Source: Peptococcaceae bacterium
GTDB lineage: Bacteria; Bacillota; Desulfotomaculia; Desulfotomaculales; Pelotomaculaceae
NCBI GenBank assembly: GCA_012518875.1
Contig: JAAYRI010000122.1
Span: 1 to 53,870, forward strand
Direction: 5' to 3'
Length of the DNA stretch: 53,870 bases
In this document: piece by piece, positions 44,909 to 53,855 of the stretch
How the letters are laid out: every line of letters starts with the position of its first letter
Numbering within the stretch: the stretch's first letter is position 1
Notes under the pieces: generated by a model
What the model was told of the DNA's origin: nothing
The model's input: only the letters and a program-made list of their open reading frames with translations
The model's database searches: none
Translations under genes and position numbers: made by a program

Positions 44909-46483
44909 ATGTCCAAAAAGTCCAAAATTATTACCCCGGAGCAGGTTGGCCCATTGGTGAAGGATGGTTCAACTATAGCATGGACCACCGCAGGCCTGTG
45001 CGGCTTTCCTGAAGAGCTGGCAATAGCGATTGAAAAGAGTTTTTTGGAAACCGGGCATCCCCGGGATCTTTTTAACACCCACAGCTGTGGTTGTGGTGAC
45101 TGGAAAACCAGAGGAATGAGCCACGTGGGTCATGAGGGCATGGTTAGAAAGCACATTGCTGGACACATTGGTGAGGCTCCTATGTTAGGGGCACTGGTTC
45201 TAAGCAATAAATGTGAATGCCACCTATTCCCACAGGGTGTTTTGACGCATTTATACCGGCAAATCGCCGGCGGAAAACCAGGTGTGCTTACGAAGGTAGG
45301 ATTGGGTACCTATGTTGACCCCCGTCGGCAGGGTGGTAAAATTAATGATATCACCAAGGATGATATGGTTGAATTAGTCAACTTCCAGGGAGAGGAATAC
45401 CTGTATTATAAGCCCTTCCAAATTGATGTTGCTATGATCCGCGGTACAACCTGCGATGAGGAAGGCAATATGACTATGGATGAGGAGCCACTGTTCCTAG
45501 AAGCGCTCCATATAGCAATGGCAGCAAAGAGAAGCGGTGGTATTGTATTTGCCCAGGTTAAATATATAGCCCAGGCCAGGACACTTAACCCCAAAACCGT
45601 TAAGGTTCCTGCCGCCCTGGTGGACTACATTGTAGTTGCTAAACCAGAAAACCACCTGCAGACCAGGGTTACATTAAATGAGCCTGCATTTGATGGGCGT
45701 ATTAGAAAGCCTCTTTCCGAGGTTACACCTATTCCTCTTGACGAGCGCAAGATTATTGGACGTAGGGCAGCTATGGAATTGAGAAAAGGCGCTATTGTCA
45801 ACATGGGCATCGGTATGCCGGATACAGTTTCCAATACTGCAGCAGATGAAAATGTAGCTGACTTGATGTCGCTCACCATCGAGTTAGGTGCCTTTGGCGG
45901 TATCCCGGCACAAGGCATGGACTTCCCGGCAGCGATTAACGCTGACTGCATTGTTGATCACCCGAGCATGTTTGACTTTTATGATGGTGGCGGGCTAGAT
46001 ATATGCTTCCTGGGGGCAGCCCAAATTGACGAAGAAGGTAATACCAACGTCAGCAAGTTTGGACCGAAGGTAGTAGGCCCGGGCGGTTATGTTAATATAT
46101 CCTCATCTTCTAAAAAGGTTGTGTACTGTGGCACAATGACCGCCAGCGGTGCAGAGTATGAGGTATCTGACGGCAAACTCAAGATTTTGAAGGAAGGCAA
46201 AATCAAGAAGTTTGTTAAGGAGTGTGAACACGTCACCTTCAGTGGTAAATACTCTGCCGAAAGAGGCCAGGAAGTAGTCTATGTTACCGAACGTGCCGTA
46301 TTTGTGCTGAAGGACGGCCAAGTGGTGTTGACTGAAATTGCACCAGGGGTAGATCTAGAAAAAGATGTTCTTTCTCAAATGGAATTCAAGCCTGTGATTT
46401 CCCCTGACTTGAAAGAAATGCCGAAAGAAATATTCCAACCCAAGTGGGGTAAGCTCAGGGAGATGTTGGTGAATGGCGACTAA
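44909..46483 (+). CDS. Acyl-CoA:acetate/3-ketoacid CoA transferase (propionate CoA-transferase type)
   Basis: A 524-residue fused alpha-beta class I CoA transferase. The catalytic glutamate lies in SLTIELGAFGGIP, and GIGMPDTVSN and GPGGYVNISSS are family landmarks. Homologues include propionate CoA-transferase and YdiF. The ATG at 44909 has GGGAGAAGAG upstream; the open frame from 44831 lies in the leader. It belongs to a family unrelated at subgroup level to the transferase at 43.2 kb, so substrates probably differ. Preceded by element B. Confidence 0.92.
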   Translation: MSKKSKIITPEQVGPLVKDGSTIAWTTAGLCGFPEELAIAIEKSFLETGHPRDLFNTHSCGCGDWKTRGMSHVGHEGMVRKHIAGHIGEAPMLGALVLSNKCECHLFPQGVLTHLYRQIAGGKPGVLTKVGLGTYVDPRRQGGKINDITKDDMVELVNFQGEEYLYYKPFQIDVAMIRGTTCDEEGNMTMDEEPLFLEALHIAMAAKRSGGIVFAQVKYIAQARTLNPKTVKVPAALVDYIVVAKPENHLQTRVTLNEPAFDGRIRKPLSEVTPIPLDERKIIGRRAAMELRKGAIVNMGIGMPDTVSNTAADENVADLMSLTIELGAFGGIPAQGMDFPAAINADCIVDHPSMFDFYDGGGLDICFLGAAQIDEEGNTNVSKFGPKVVGPGGYVNISSSSKKVVYCGTMTASGAEYEVSDGKLKILKEGKIKKFVKECEHVTFSGKYSAERGQEVVYVTERAVFVLKDGQVVLTEIAPGVDLEKDVLSQMEFKPVISPDLKEMPKEIFQPKWGKLREMLVNGD

Positions 46484-46532
46484 GGCCAATACTGCATTAC
46501 CAGCATTGTGCCTTAGGCTCCGGCCGGCTTTA

Positions 46533-46577
46533 GGTGTGTGAAAGGTGGGGGCGCGTGAGCGCCCCATGCTACACACC
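46533..46577 (+). other. Two-tier GC-rich hairpin before the transporter gene
   Basis: Outer stem GGTGTGT (46533-46539) / ACACACC (46571-46577), inner perfect stem GGGGCGC (46548-46554) / GCGCCCC (46559-46565) with a GTGA tetraloop. No T run follows. It may set an RNA processing or stability boundary between transferase and transporter. Confidence 0.6.
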
Positions 46578-46683
46578 GTTAGTAGGCAAATACCTGGCGA
46601 TATGAGTAGGATTTATTTTAAGATTTTTAAAGGTAGTTTCGAGTCTGCTAATTTTCCAAAACCTGAGAGGAGGAAAATACTTC

Positions 46684-48117
46684 ATGACGACAGAAAGCGG
46701 TATAAAGTTTAAGGTTACAGACGCAATCTTTCTGGTAATGCTCATTCTGGCCCTCTATGTTGGGATAGCAAAGCCTTGGGTGCCGGATTTGCCGCCAGAA
46801 GGTCATTTGGTGTTACTTGCTTTAATTGTGACTATCGGAATGTGGATATTCGCACCGCTGAATATCCCCAGATCTGTTGCAGGGTTTTTTTTCCTGTTGT
46901 TTACATTGGCGATTAAGGTCCCTGCCCCTAACGTTTTTTCCGGGTTTACCAGTGGTGCTCTGTGGACCCTAATTCCAGCACTGTTCTTCGGATTTGTACT
47001 GATCAAAACTGGACTGGGTAAGAGAATTGGATTTCTAGTGATGAAAATGTTCAACCCTTCCTACCCGATGCTAATTGTAGCCTTTGTCATCATTGGGTTG
47101 GCCCTTTCAGCTCTCACTCCTTCAATTACAGTGCGTTGTGTGATCATTGTGCCCATTGCTGTAAGTGTTATCGAGGCCTGCCAACTGGAGCTAAAATCAA
47201 AAGGTAGTGCCTTGTTACTGCTAACCGCTTGGGCTATGGCTGTTATACCTGGAACAGGTTGGCTTACCGGATCGCTGCACGGCCCAATTATTTTGGGTAT
47301 GATGGAAGCTATTCCTGATTTGAAAGGGATGCTTACTTTCAGTTCTTACCTGCAGGTCATGCTACTACCTGCCCTGGTGTTAACCTTGATCCTGATTATC
47401 GGTGGTTATTTTGCTCTAAAACCGAGCGAACCGATAACCTTGAAAAAAGAGTATTTTCAAGAAGCTTATACGGAACTAGGTGCGTGGAACAAGGATCAAA
47501 TTGTTAGTGCGATAGTTCTTACAGTCTGCTTCCTTATGTTTTTCACCAACAAAATGCATGGTATACCAGATGGGGCTACAGTGCTGGCCGGACTGTTTTT
47601 GCTCACAGCTTTCGGCGTTGTCAAAGGGCCGGAAATCAGCACAGGTATTAGCTGGGATTTAATCATGTTTATTGGTGTGGCCATGAGTATTGGCGGCGTT
47701 TTTGGTGTAACTGGTGTGAACAAATGGTTGGTAGGTGTTTTAGTGCCTCTAATCGCGCCGTTGACATCAAGCCCCTGGATGTTGTGCTACTCCATCATAA
47801 TACTGTTCTTCATTTTGAGGTTCTTTGACGTGGCAGTATTTATACCCACCATGACTATCCTTATACCGATACTGCCTGAAATAGCGAACAATTTTGGCGT
47901 TAACCCCCTGGTTTGGGTACCCCTCTTCATAATGGCGGCAAACTGCTTCTTCCTAACCTATACAAACATGTTTGCTTTGGTAGCAGAGTCCATTGCCGAA
48001 GAGAGATCCTGGACTAGTGGACAAAGTGCTACGTATGGTATGGTCTATGGTGTGGCCGTGCTGATTACACTGGCTATATCAATTCCATACTGGACTTCAA
48101 TTGGCATGTTCCATTAG
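46684..48117 (+). CDS. DASS/SLC13-type anion symporter
   Basis: A 477-residue membrane protein with about 12 hydrophobic segments in the two-repeat layout of the divalent-anion:Na+ symporters. Where classic members carry Ser-Asn-Thr in both hairpin loops, this protein has LTPSITVRC in the first and TYTNM in the second, so the substrate and cation site has changed. Likely imports the organic acid used by the surrounding enzymes. ATG follows GAGGAGG. Probably co-transcribed with the CoA transferase 200 bases upstream, or from an undetected promoter. Confidence 0.85.
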   Translation: MTTESGIKFKVTDAIFLVMLILALYVGIAKPWVPDLPPEGHLVLLALIVTIGMWIFAPLNIPRSVAGFFFLLFTLAIKVPAPNVFSGFTSGALWTLIPALFFGFVLIKTGLGKRIGFLVMKMFNPSYPMLIVAFVIIGLALSALTPSITVRCVIIVPIAVSVIEACQLELKSKGSALLLLTAWAMAVIPGTGWLTGSLHGPIILGMMEAIPDLKGMLTFSSYLQVMLLPALVLTLILIIGGYFALKPSEPITLKKEYFQEAYTELGAWNKDQIVSAIVLTVCFLMFFTNKMHGIPDGATVLAGLFLLTAFGVVKGPEISTGISWDLIMFIGVAMSIGGVFGVTGVNKWLVGVLVPLIAPLTSSPWMLCYSIIILFFILRFFDVAVFIPTMTILIPILPEIANNFGVNPLVWVPLFIMAANCFFLTYTNMFALVAESIAEERSWTSGQSATYGMVYGVAVLITLAISIPYWTSIGMFH

Positions 48118-48160
48118 AGGACAACTAGTTAATCAATTGTGATACCTAATGAATGAAAAA

Positions 48161-48198
48161 ACTGCTGTTGTACAAAATTGTGCAACAGCAGTTTTTTT
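48161..48198. terminator. Bidirectional terminator between transporter and LysR gene
   Basis: ACTGCTGTTGTAC (48161-48173) pairs with GTGCAACAGCAGT (48179-48191), with A residues before and seven T residues after, so it works in both directions for the two convergent genes. Confidence 0.9.
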
Positions 48199-48217
48199 GT
48201 GGTTTCAGATAATGAAA

Positions 48218-49180
48218 TTATCTACTATAGATTAGCCTTATGTCTCGTGATGTGAGAGAGGCCCTGGCAACGTGTTTCCTGGCTGCCTCCCTGGATTTTT
48301 GTGTTTTTACCCATTGATTAGTAAACTTTAAAAACATCTTCAGCGTCGGTGGCGGATCTGAGGTATTACGCGTGGCCAATGAAATTCTCCTTGGTATGGT
48401 GGGGGTGATTTCTATAATCCTCATACTGGGGTCTTTTTCTGCAGCCGCTACCTTGGAGGAAAGTACGGTAATGCCAATCTCCTCGCGTACAAAGCTGAGC
48501 ATTGTTTTAACAATTGAACATTTGATTACAATGTTTGGAGTAAAGCCCGCTATCTCACAGGCTCTACAAAAATCATGATGATGGCCTGATGTGCGGGGTG
48601 TCATAATCAGTTTTTCGTTCCTTAGTTCATTTATATTTATTGTTTCTTTATTAGCCAGAGGATGCCGGCTGCTTGTCACAAGCACCATCCTGTCGGACAA
48701 AAGGGGGTAAAATTTTAAATTATTGTCATTTTTGCTCATCTGTGTCATAGCTACGTCAATCTTTGCAGATTGGAGCATTGATAAAAGATCTTCACATTGT
48801 TCTTCAACAATGCGCATCTTAATACCTGGGTAGTTGTCCTGAAATGATTTTAACAGATTGGGTACATTATAACTGCCAATAACAGGAATGGTGCCAAAAG
48901 CAAGTTCGCCTTTGACCATAGACACATAATCCTGTATGCTGCGTCTTGCCTCCTTTACCTCCGACATGATCCGCTGGGCATGTTTAATAAACTCTGCCCC
49001 GGCTGGTGTCAGATGAACTGACCGGGTGGTTCTAACAAACAAATTGGTGCCTAGTTCGTTTTCCAGCTTACTAATTTGCTGGGAAAGCGAGGATTGAGAT
49101 ATCTTTATTTCCTCTGCTGCTCGTGTGAAGTTATGGAATTTTGCCACAGCTAGCACGTATTCCAGCTGATGCATTTCCAA
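48218..49180 (-). CDS. LysR-family transcriptional regulator
   Basis: About 320 residues. N-terminal winged helix EYVLAVAKFHNFTRAAEEI plus SQSSLSQQISKLENELG, then a LysR effector domain (FGTIPVIGSYNVPN onward), and a ~25-residue basic tail. Start TTG 49180 (seven bases after GGAGGGG) or ATG 49174. Located between the transporter and the Mo-hydroxylase operon, facing away from the latter, so it is the natural candidate for controlling the four-copy element, but no binding site can be proven from sequence. Confidence 0.92.
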   Translation of the reverse strand: MEMHQLEYVLAVAKFHNFTRAAEEIKISQSSLSQQISKLENELGTNLFVRTTRSVHLTPAGAEFIKHAQRIMSEVKEARRSIQDYVSMVKGELAFGTIPVIGSYNVPNLLKSFQDNYPGIKMRIVEEQCEDLLSMLQSAKIDVAMTQMSKNDNNLKFYPLLSDRMVLVTSSRHPLANKETININELRNEKLIMTPRTSGHHHDFCRACEIAGFTPNIVIKCSIVKTMLSFVREEIGITVLSSKVAAAEKDPSMRIIEITPTIPRRISLATRNTSDPPPTLKMFLKFTNQWVKTQKSREAARKHVARASLTSRDIRLIYSR

Positions 49181-49807
49181 TGCATACCCCTCCTCTATTT
49201 GCTCAATTCCCAAAATAAAAAAACATAACTGTACTATTTAAAGGTTAGCATTCTAAAAAATGTTTAACACCGTTCATAAGGCTTTATTAACTGGGCCCCT
49301 ATTAACCTTTTAGGCAGTAAGGGGCTAATCAATTTGCATTTTAGTCAGAAAATTTTGTCGTTTTATAGTTTTTGTCTATGTAATTATATATGCAGGACAA
49401 TAATTAGTAAATGTATTTAAGCTCGCAGGCTTAGCCAATGTCGCTACAATTGTGTTGTTCTGCCATTCATAAAATGAACGCAATAGATGGCATTTCTAAT
49501 TTTATCACCAATGCTCGATCGCCATAAATACATCTTTCCTATTACATCTATCGTTATAATATATAAGTCGTGATTAAAAATGCGATGGGTTTAATTGGCT
49601 GTTTCACTGAGTTTCCTTTTGTTGGCAGCTTATTAAAGGTTCTAATATCTCCTGGGGTCTAGATTAACCTAAATAAGGTTTGTATTGGTTGCTGGGGAAG
49701 GGTTTGCATGTATTTTCATGTTTTAGCCCAATGTTCATAAATAGCCGAATGCTTCAGGCTTCTTCACATTAAAAAATACAGTCGTACCGTTGAATTTATA
49801 GGCATAA

Positions 49808-49870
49808 CTAATAAATTCAATCGCGAAAGCATATTTCACTTTGTTCTTTGCTCGGTGATAAGATAAAACC
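49808..49870 (+). promoter_or_regulatory. Regulon element copy C (upstream of the Mo-hydroxylase operon)
   Basis: CTAATAAATTCAATCGCG, then AAAGCATATTTCACTTTG (49826-49843). TTCACT (49835-49840) and TAAGAT (49859-49864) are spaced 18, followed by AAACC. About 230 bases of leader follow before the first gene. The remaining 49181-49807 and 49871-50099 carry no recognisable gene. Confidence 0.7.
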
Positions 49871-50099
49871 GGTAAAGAAATCGTATAGCATTGGTATGTC
49901 CTGGTCATTAGGTTCTGAATTTTCAAGTTGTTTTAAGGTATTGAGAGCAGTTTAGGAGTTAGTCATTGTCGAGGATCTGTATAGTTAGAAACAGGAAGCT
50001 TCAAATTTAAAGAGGATGGTGATGTCAAGAAGTTAAGAAGAAGAGACGGGGTTTGTTTGGTGTGCAGAAGATTATTACCAAAAAAGAGGAGGAGAAAAC

Positions 50100-50969
50100 G
50101 TGTATCTACCAGATTTCGAGTATTATGCACCGGAAAGCGTCGCGGAGGCATGCCAGCTGTTATCACAATTTGGGGAAAAGGCTAAGGTGCTTGCTGGCGG
50201 AACAGACTTGGTAGTCAAGATGAAAAATGAATTGCTTGCTCCGGAAGTGGTTGTTTCAGTTAAAAATCTGGAGCAGCTGAAAAAGGTTGAGTATGTCGCA
50301 GGCAAAGGCGTTAGAGTAGGCGCGTTATGTACACACAATGACCTGGTTAAGTCAGATGTATTAAAGGACAAGTTTGCTTCCGTAGCAAATGCTGCCAAGC
50401 AAATGGCCAACAACCAGGTGCGCAACAGGGGCACAATTGCCGGCAATATAGTAAGTGCTGTTCCATCAGCTGACTTGCCGCCGATTTTAATTGCTCTCAA
50501 CGCAACTGCAAAGCTGGTTGGCGCTAAGGGTGAACGGACCCTGGCTATGGAAGACGTGTTTACTGGCCCTGGCAAGACTGTTCTGGCAAATGACGAGGTG
50601 CTTACAGAAATATTCATCCCTGAACAAAAAATGACGGGTAGTAACTACATTAAGTTTGGTCTGCGTAAATCAGGCGCATTAGCTGTGGTTGGTGTGGCAG
50701 TTGCTGTTCAGGTGGAAAACGGTGTTATAAAAGATGCGAGAGTGGCATTGGGTGCTGTTGCAGCTACCCCGGTAAGGGCAAAGAAAACTGAAGAATTCCT
50801 AAAAGGTAAAAAGGTAACAGATGATGTGTTAGCCGAAGCTGGCGTGCTTGCTTCCGGTGAATGCAAGCCTATATCTGATATTAGGGCATCTGCTGAATAC
50901 CGCACAGACCTGGTGCGTATATTCACGAAGCGTGCACTGCGCAAGGCTGTTGACGAGGGACACGTATAG
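50100..50969 (+). CDS. Molybdenum hydroxylase, FAD-binding subunit
   Basis: A 289-residue FAD subunit of the xanthine dehydrogenase/CO dehydrogenase family. FAD motifs are AGGTDLVVKMKNE near residue 32 and RNRGTIAGNIVSAVPSADLP near 107; a C-terminal CO_deh_flav_C domain follows. There is no cysteine-rich insertion, so it lacks the extra [4Fe-4S] cluster of 4-hydroxybenzoyl-CoA reductase beta subunits. Start GTG 50100 after GAGGAGGAG. First gene of a three-gene operon. Confidence 0.93.
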   Translation: MYLPDFEYYAPESVAEACQLLSQFGEKAKVLAGGTDLVVKMKNELLAPEVVVSVKNLEQLKKVEYVAGKGVRVGALCTHNDLVKSDVLKDKFASVANAAKQMANNQVRNRGTIAGNIVSAVPSADLPPILIALNATAKLVGAKGERTLAMEDVFTGPGKTVLANDEVLTEIFIPEQKMTGSNYIKFGLRKSGALAVVGVAVAVQVENGVIKDARVALGAVAATPVRAKKTEEFLKGKKVTDDVLAEAGVLASGECKPISDIRASAEYRTDLVRIFTKRALRKAVDEGHV

Positions 50970-50989
50970 AAAAGAAAGGAGAGGTGAAA

Positions 50990-51487
50990 ATGTCTAGCTT
51001 TGTTGTAGATAAAAAAGGTGTCAAACGCTATGCGGTAACCATGGACGTTAATGGTATGGAATATACAAAAGTAATTAAAGCAAACACACTGCTGGTAAAT
51101 TTCTTGCGGGAAGATCTCGATTTAACCGGTACTAAAAGAGGTTGCGAGCTCGGAGACTGTGGTTGCTGCACAGTGATGCTGGATGGCAAGCCGGTTAACT
51201 CCTGCCTGGTGTTGGCTATGGATTGTGACGGCCATGAGATTACTACTGCTGAAGGTATTCAAGACGGAGAAGACCTGGATATTGTGCAGGAAAAATTCAT
51301 CGAACATGCAGCATTCCAGTGTGGTTTTTGTACATCTGGCATGATCGTGTCATCCAGAGCGCTGCTAAATGAGAACCCTAACCCCACAGACCACGAGGTA
51401 CGTGAAGCTATAGCAGGTAACCTGTGTCGCTGCACAGGTTATGTGAACATTGTTGCGGCCGTACTAGATGCGGCTAAAGAACTCTAA
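50990..51487 (+). CDS. Molybdenum hydroxylase, 2x[2Fe-2S] subunit
   Basis: A 165-residue iron-sulfur subunit. The plant-type cluster has RGCELGDCGCCTVMLDGKPV plus a later Cys, and the C-terminal cluster has CGFCTSGMI and LCRCTGY. It carries electrons between the Mo site and FAD. ATG at 50990, eight bases after AGGAG, is preferred to GTG at 50984. The N-terminus is ~15 residues longer than typical CoxS/HcrC proteins. The stop overlaps the open frame of the Mo subunit. Confidence 0.95.
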   Translation: MSSFVVDKKGVKRYAVTMDVNGMEYTKVIKANTLLVNFLREDLDLTGTKRGCELGDCGCCTVMLDGKPVNSCLVLAMDCDGHEITTAEGIQDGEDLDIVQEKFIEHAAFQCGFCTSGMIVSSRALLNENPNPTDHEVREAIAGNLCRCTGYVNIVAAVLDAAKEL

Positions 51488-51509
51488 GGAAAGGAAGAGG
51501 GTGAGCGTA

Positions 51510-53855
51510 GTGAAAGAAAATTATTCATATGTAGGACACAGCGTTGACAGGAATGACTCATATGGAAAAACAACTGGACACGCGCAATATGTGGCTGACT
51601 TAAAATTCCCAGGAATGCTCTATGGTAAGCTGATCCGCAGCACAATAGCTCACGGATACATTAAGAGTATAGATACCTCTGAAGCAGAAAAGCTCGACGG
51701 CGTAGTGGCAGTTATCACGGCAAAAGATGTTCCATCCATGAAATATGGGTTGAGCCCTGCTCGCTTCGACGAAAATATTTTCTGTATTGACAAAGTAAGG
51801 TTTCATGGTGATAAAATTGGTGCTGTATGTGCGGTAGACGAGGAAACCTGCTACAAGGCACTGAAACTAATCAAGGTAGAATATGAAGAACTAGAGCCGG
51901 TTCTCACCTGGCAGGATGCTGTAAAAGAAGGGGCACCGCAAATCTTTGACGAGTACCCCGGCAACGTTAACACTGAAATTCACCACCATTTTGGTGATGT
52001 GGACGAAGCAATGAAAGACGCATATTATGTGCGCACTGACAAGTTCCAGGGCCAGCGTGCTTATCACGCCTTCATCGAAAACCATTGTGCTGTAGCATAT
52101 TGGGAAGCAGACAAGGCATTTTTGTATACCACCACACAATCAGTGCACTATGACCAGTATCACATAGCCAGGGTTCTGGGCATGAAAATGGGTAACCTGA
52201 CTGTGCGTGCGGTTAATGTTGGCGCCGGGTTTGGTGGTAAGTTAGACACCTGTGGTACAGAGTTTGCCTCGATAATTCTGTCCAAGCTCACTGGGAGACC
52301 AGTTAAGGTTTGGTTTGACCATTATGAGACCTTCCTGAATGGCCACGGCCGTCACCCCATGACTATGACCCTGACCACTGGTGTGGACAAAAAAGGTAAG
52401 ATAGTGGCGCACAAATTTGATTGTGTTCTAGAGGGCGGTGCTTATACCGGACTAGGTATTGCATCCTCTTACTATGCCGGTTCTCTACTGGGCATATTGT
52501 ACCCCATTGAGAACTACAAGTTTGACTGCAAGCGTATAGTTACAACCCTACCTCCCTGTGGGGCGCAAAGGGGTCACGGACAACCGCAGCCAAGATTTGC
52601 TTTCGAAAGCCACATTGACCTTGTCGGAGAAGCAATTGGTGTAGATCCGATTGACATGCGTCTGATTAACGCCCGTAAGGGTAATAGTATTACCACAGCC
52701 GGTTATGAGGTTAAATCCTATAACCTGCTTGCCGCCAACAGAATGGCTCGTGACGCTTCCGGTTGGACCGAGAAGAGAGGTAAAATGGGCCCCGGTAGAG
52801 GAATTGGTGTAGGTAACGGTGGATTTGTAACTGGTGCAGGCTTCTGCCAGTACCGGACTGACTATCCACACTCTGTCGGCATGGTGAAGGTATTTGACGA
52901 TGGTACCAGAGCTTATGTGTATTCCAACGCAATTGACATCGGTCAGGGCAGTAGCACAGTGCTGATGCAGATGGCAGCAGAAGCAATGGGATATCCCTAT
53001 GAGCAGTGCCAAATGGTAACAGGGGATACCGACCTTTCCACTCTGGACTTTGGCGCCTATGCCAGCAGACAGACATTGATGGCTGGTTGGGCTGTTACGA
53101 GAGCAGGTGCAGAGGTCAAGAAAAAAATTCTTGCTAAAGCTTGTGAAATGCTGAAAGCATCCGGACGGGTCAAAGAAGGTTTTGGTTACCTGGATGGCCC
53201 ACTGACCACTGAGGATCTAGAATGCAAAGACGGTATTGTGTATATTAAACAGGAACCGGCTGTTAAACTAACATTTGAAGAAGTAGCACGTAAGTACTTT
53301 GTTGACCACGGTGCACTTGTAGGCCGCGGCTGGTACCACCCCGGCAAACTGGGTGGCAACCACAAGGGTGCAGCAGTTGGTACATCCCCGGCATACAGTA
53401 GCGCAACTCAGGTAGCAGAGGTTAAGGTTGACATGGAAACTGGCGAAATTGAATGTGTGGATACCTGGGACGTGCACGACAGCGGCACAATCATTAACCC
53501 GAAACTGTTCCACGGCCAGGTTCACGGTGCCTTCTACATGGGTATCGGCGAGACTATTTGGGAAGAAGTTAAATTTGACCCGAAAACAGGTGCTCTGTTG
53601 AACGGTAACTTTGCAGAGTATCGTCTGCCGACAGCTCTTGATATGCCGCCTGTTGAGTCTTTAACATTGGATGAGAGCTATGAGCCTAACGGACCTTATG
53701 GATGTAAAGAGGTTGGGGAAGGTGCAACGACACCGACTATGGGCGCAGTTGCCAACGCCATTTATGATGCCATAGGAGTTAGCATGACCGAACTGCCGAT
53801 TACCTATGAAAAGGTATGGCGTGCATTGAAAGAAAAGAAGGAAAACGGGAAATAA
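51510..53855 (+). CDS. Molybdenum hydroxylase, molybdopterin-binding catalytic subunit
   Basis: About 781 residues, complete. Visible: N-terminal Ald_Xan_dh domain (GKTTGHAQYVADL), Mo-cofactor motif GAGFGGKLD, the loop PCGAQRGHGQPQPRFAFE in the place of GAFRGFG of xanthine dehydrogenase, GQGSSTVLMQ, and the catalytic glutamate region CKEVGEGATTP. Start GTG 51510 (nine bases after GAGG) or GTG 51501. Substrate not determined: an aryl-CoA, heteroaromatic acid or purine are possible. The AQRGHG loop and neighbouring CoA enzymes favour an aromatic acyl-CoA-like substrate. Confidence 0.93.
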   Translation: MKENYSYVGHSVDRNDSYGKTTGHAQYVADLKFPGMLYGKLIRSTIAHGYIKSIDTSEAEKLDGVVAVITAKDVPSMKYGLSPARFDENIFCIDKVRFHGDKIGAVCAVDEETCYKALKLIKVEYEELEPVLTWQDAVKEGAPQIFDEYPGNVNTEIHHHFGDVDEAMKDAYYVRTDKFQGQRAYHAFIENHCAVAYWEADKAFLYTTTQSVHYDQYHIARVLGMKMGNLTVRAVNVGAGFGGKLDTCGTEFASIILSKLTGRPVKVWFDHYETFLNGHGRHPMTMTLTTGVDKKGKIVAHKFDCVLEGGAYTGLGIASSYYAGSLLGILYPIENYKFDCKRIVTTLPPCGAQRGHGQPQPRFAFESHIDLVGEAIGVDPIDMRLINARKGNSITTAGYEVKSYNLLAANRMARDASGWTEKRGKMGPGRGIGVGNGGFVTGAGFCQYRTDYPHSVGMVKVFDDGTRAYVYSNAIDIGQGSSTVLMQMAAEAMGYPYEQCQMVTGDTDLSTLDFGAYASRQTLMAGWAVTRAGAEVKKKILAKACEMLKASGRVKEGFGYLDGPLTTEDLECKDGIVYIKQEPAVKLTFEEVARKYFVDHGALVGRGWYHPGKLGGNHKGAAVGTSPAYSSATQVAEVKVDMETGEIECVDTWDVHDSGTIINPKLFHGQVHGAFYMGIGETIWEEVKFDPKTGALLNGNFAEYRLPTALDMPPVESLTLDESYEPNGPYGCKEVGEGATTPTMGAVANAIYDAIGVSMTELPITYEKVWRALKEKKENGK

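Noticed and set aside
49735-49926. 63-codon minus-strand open frame in the large gap before the Mo-hydroxylase
   Set aside because: It covers regulon element C, has no ribosome site and no recognisable protein features.
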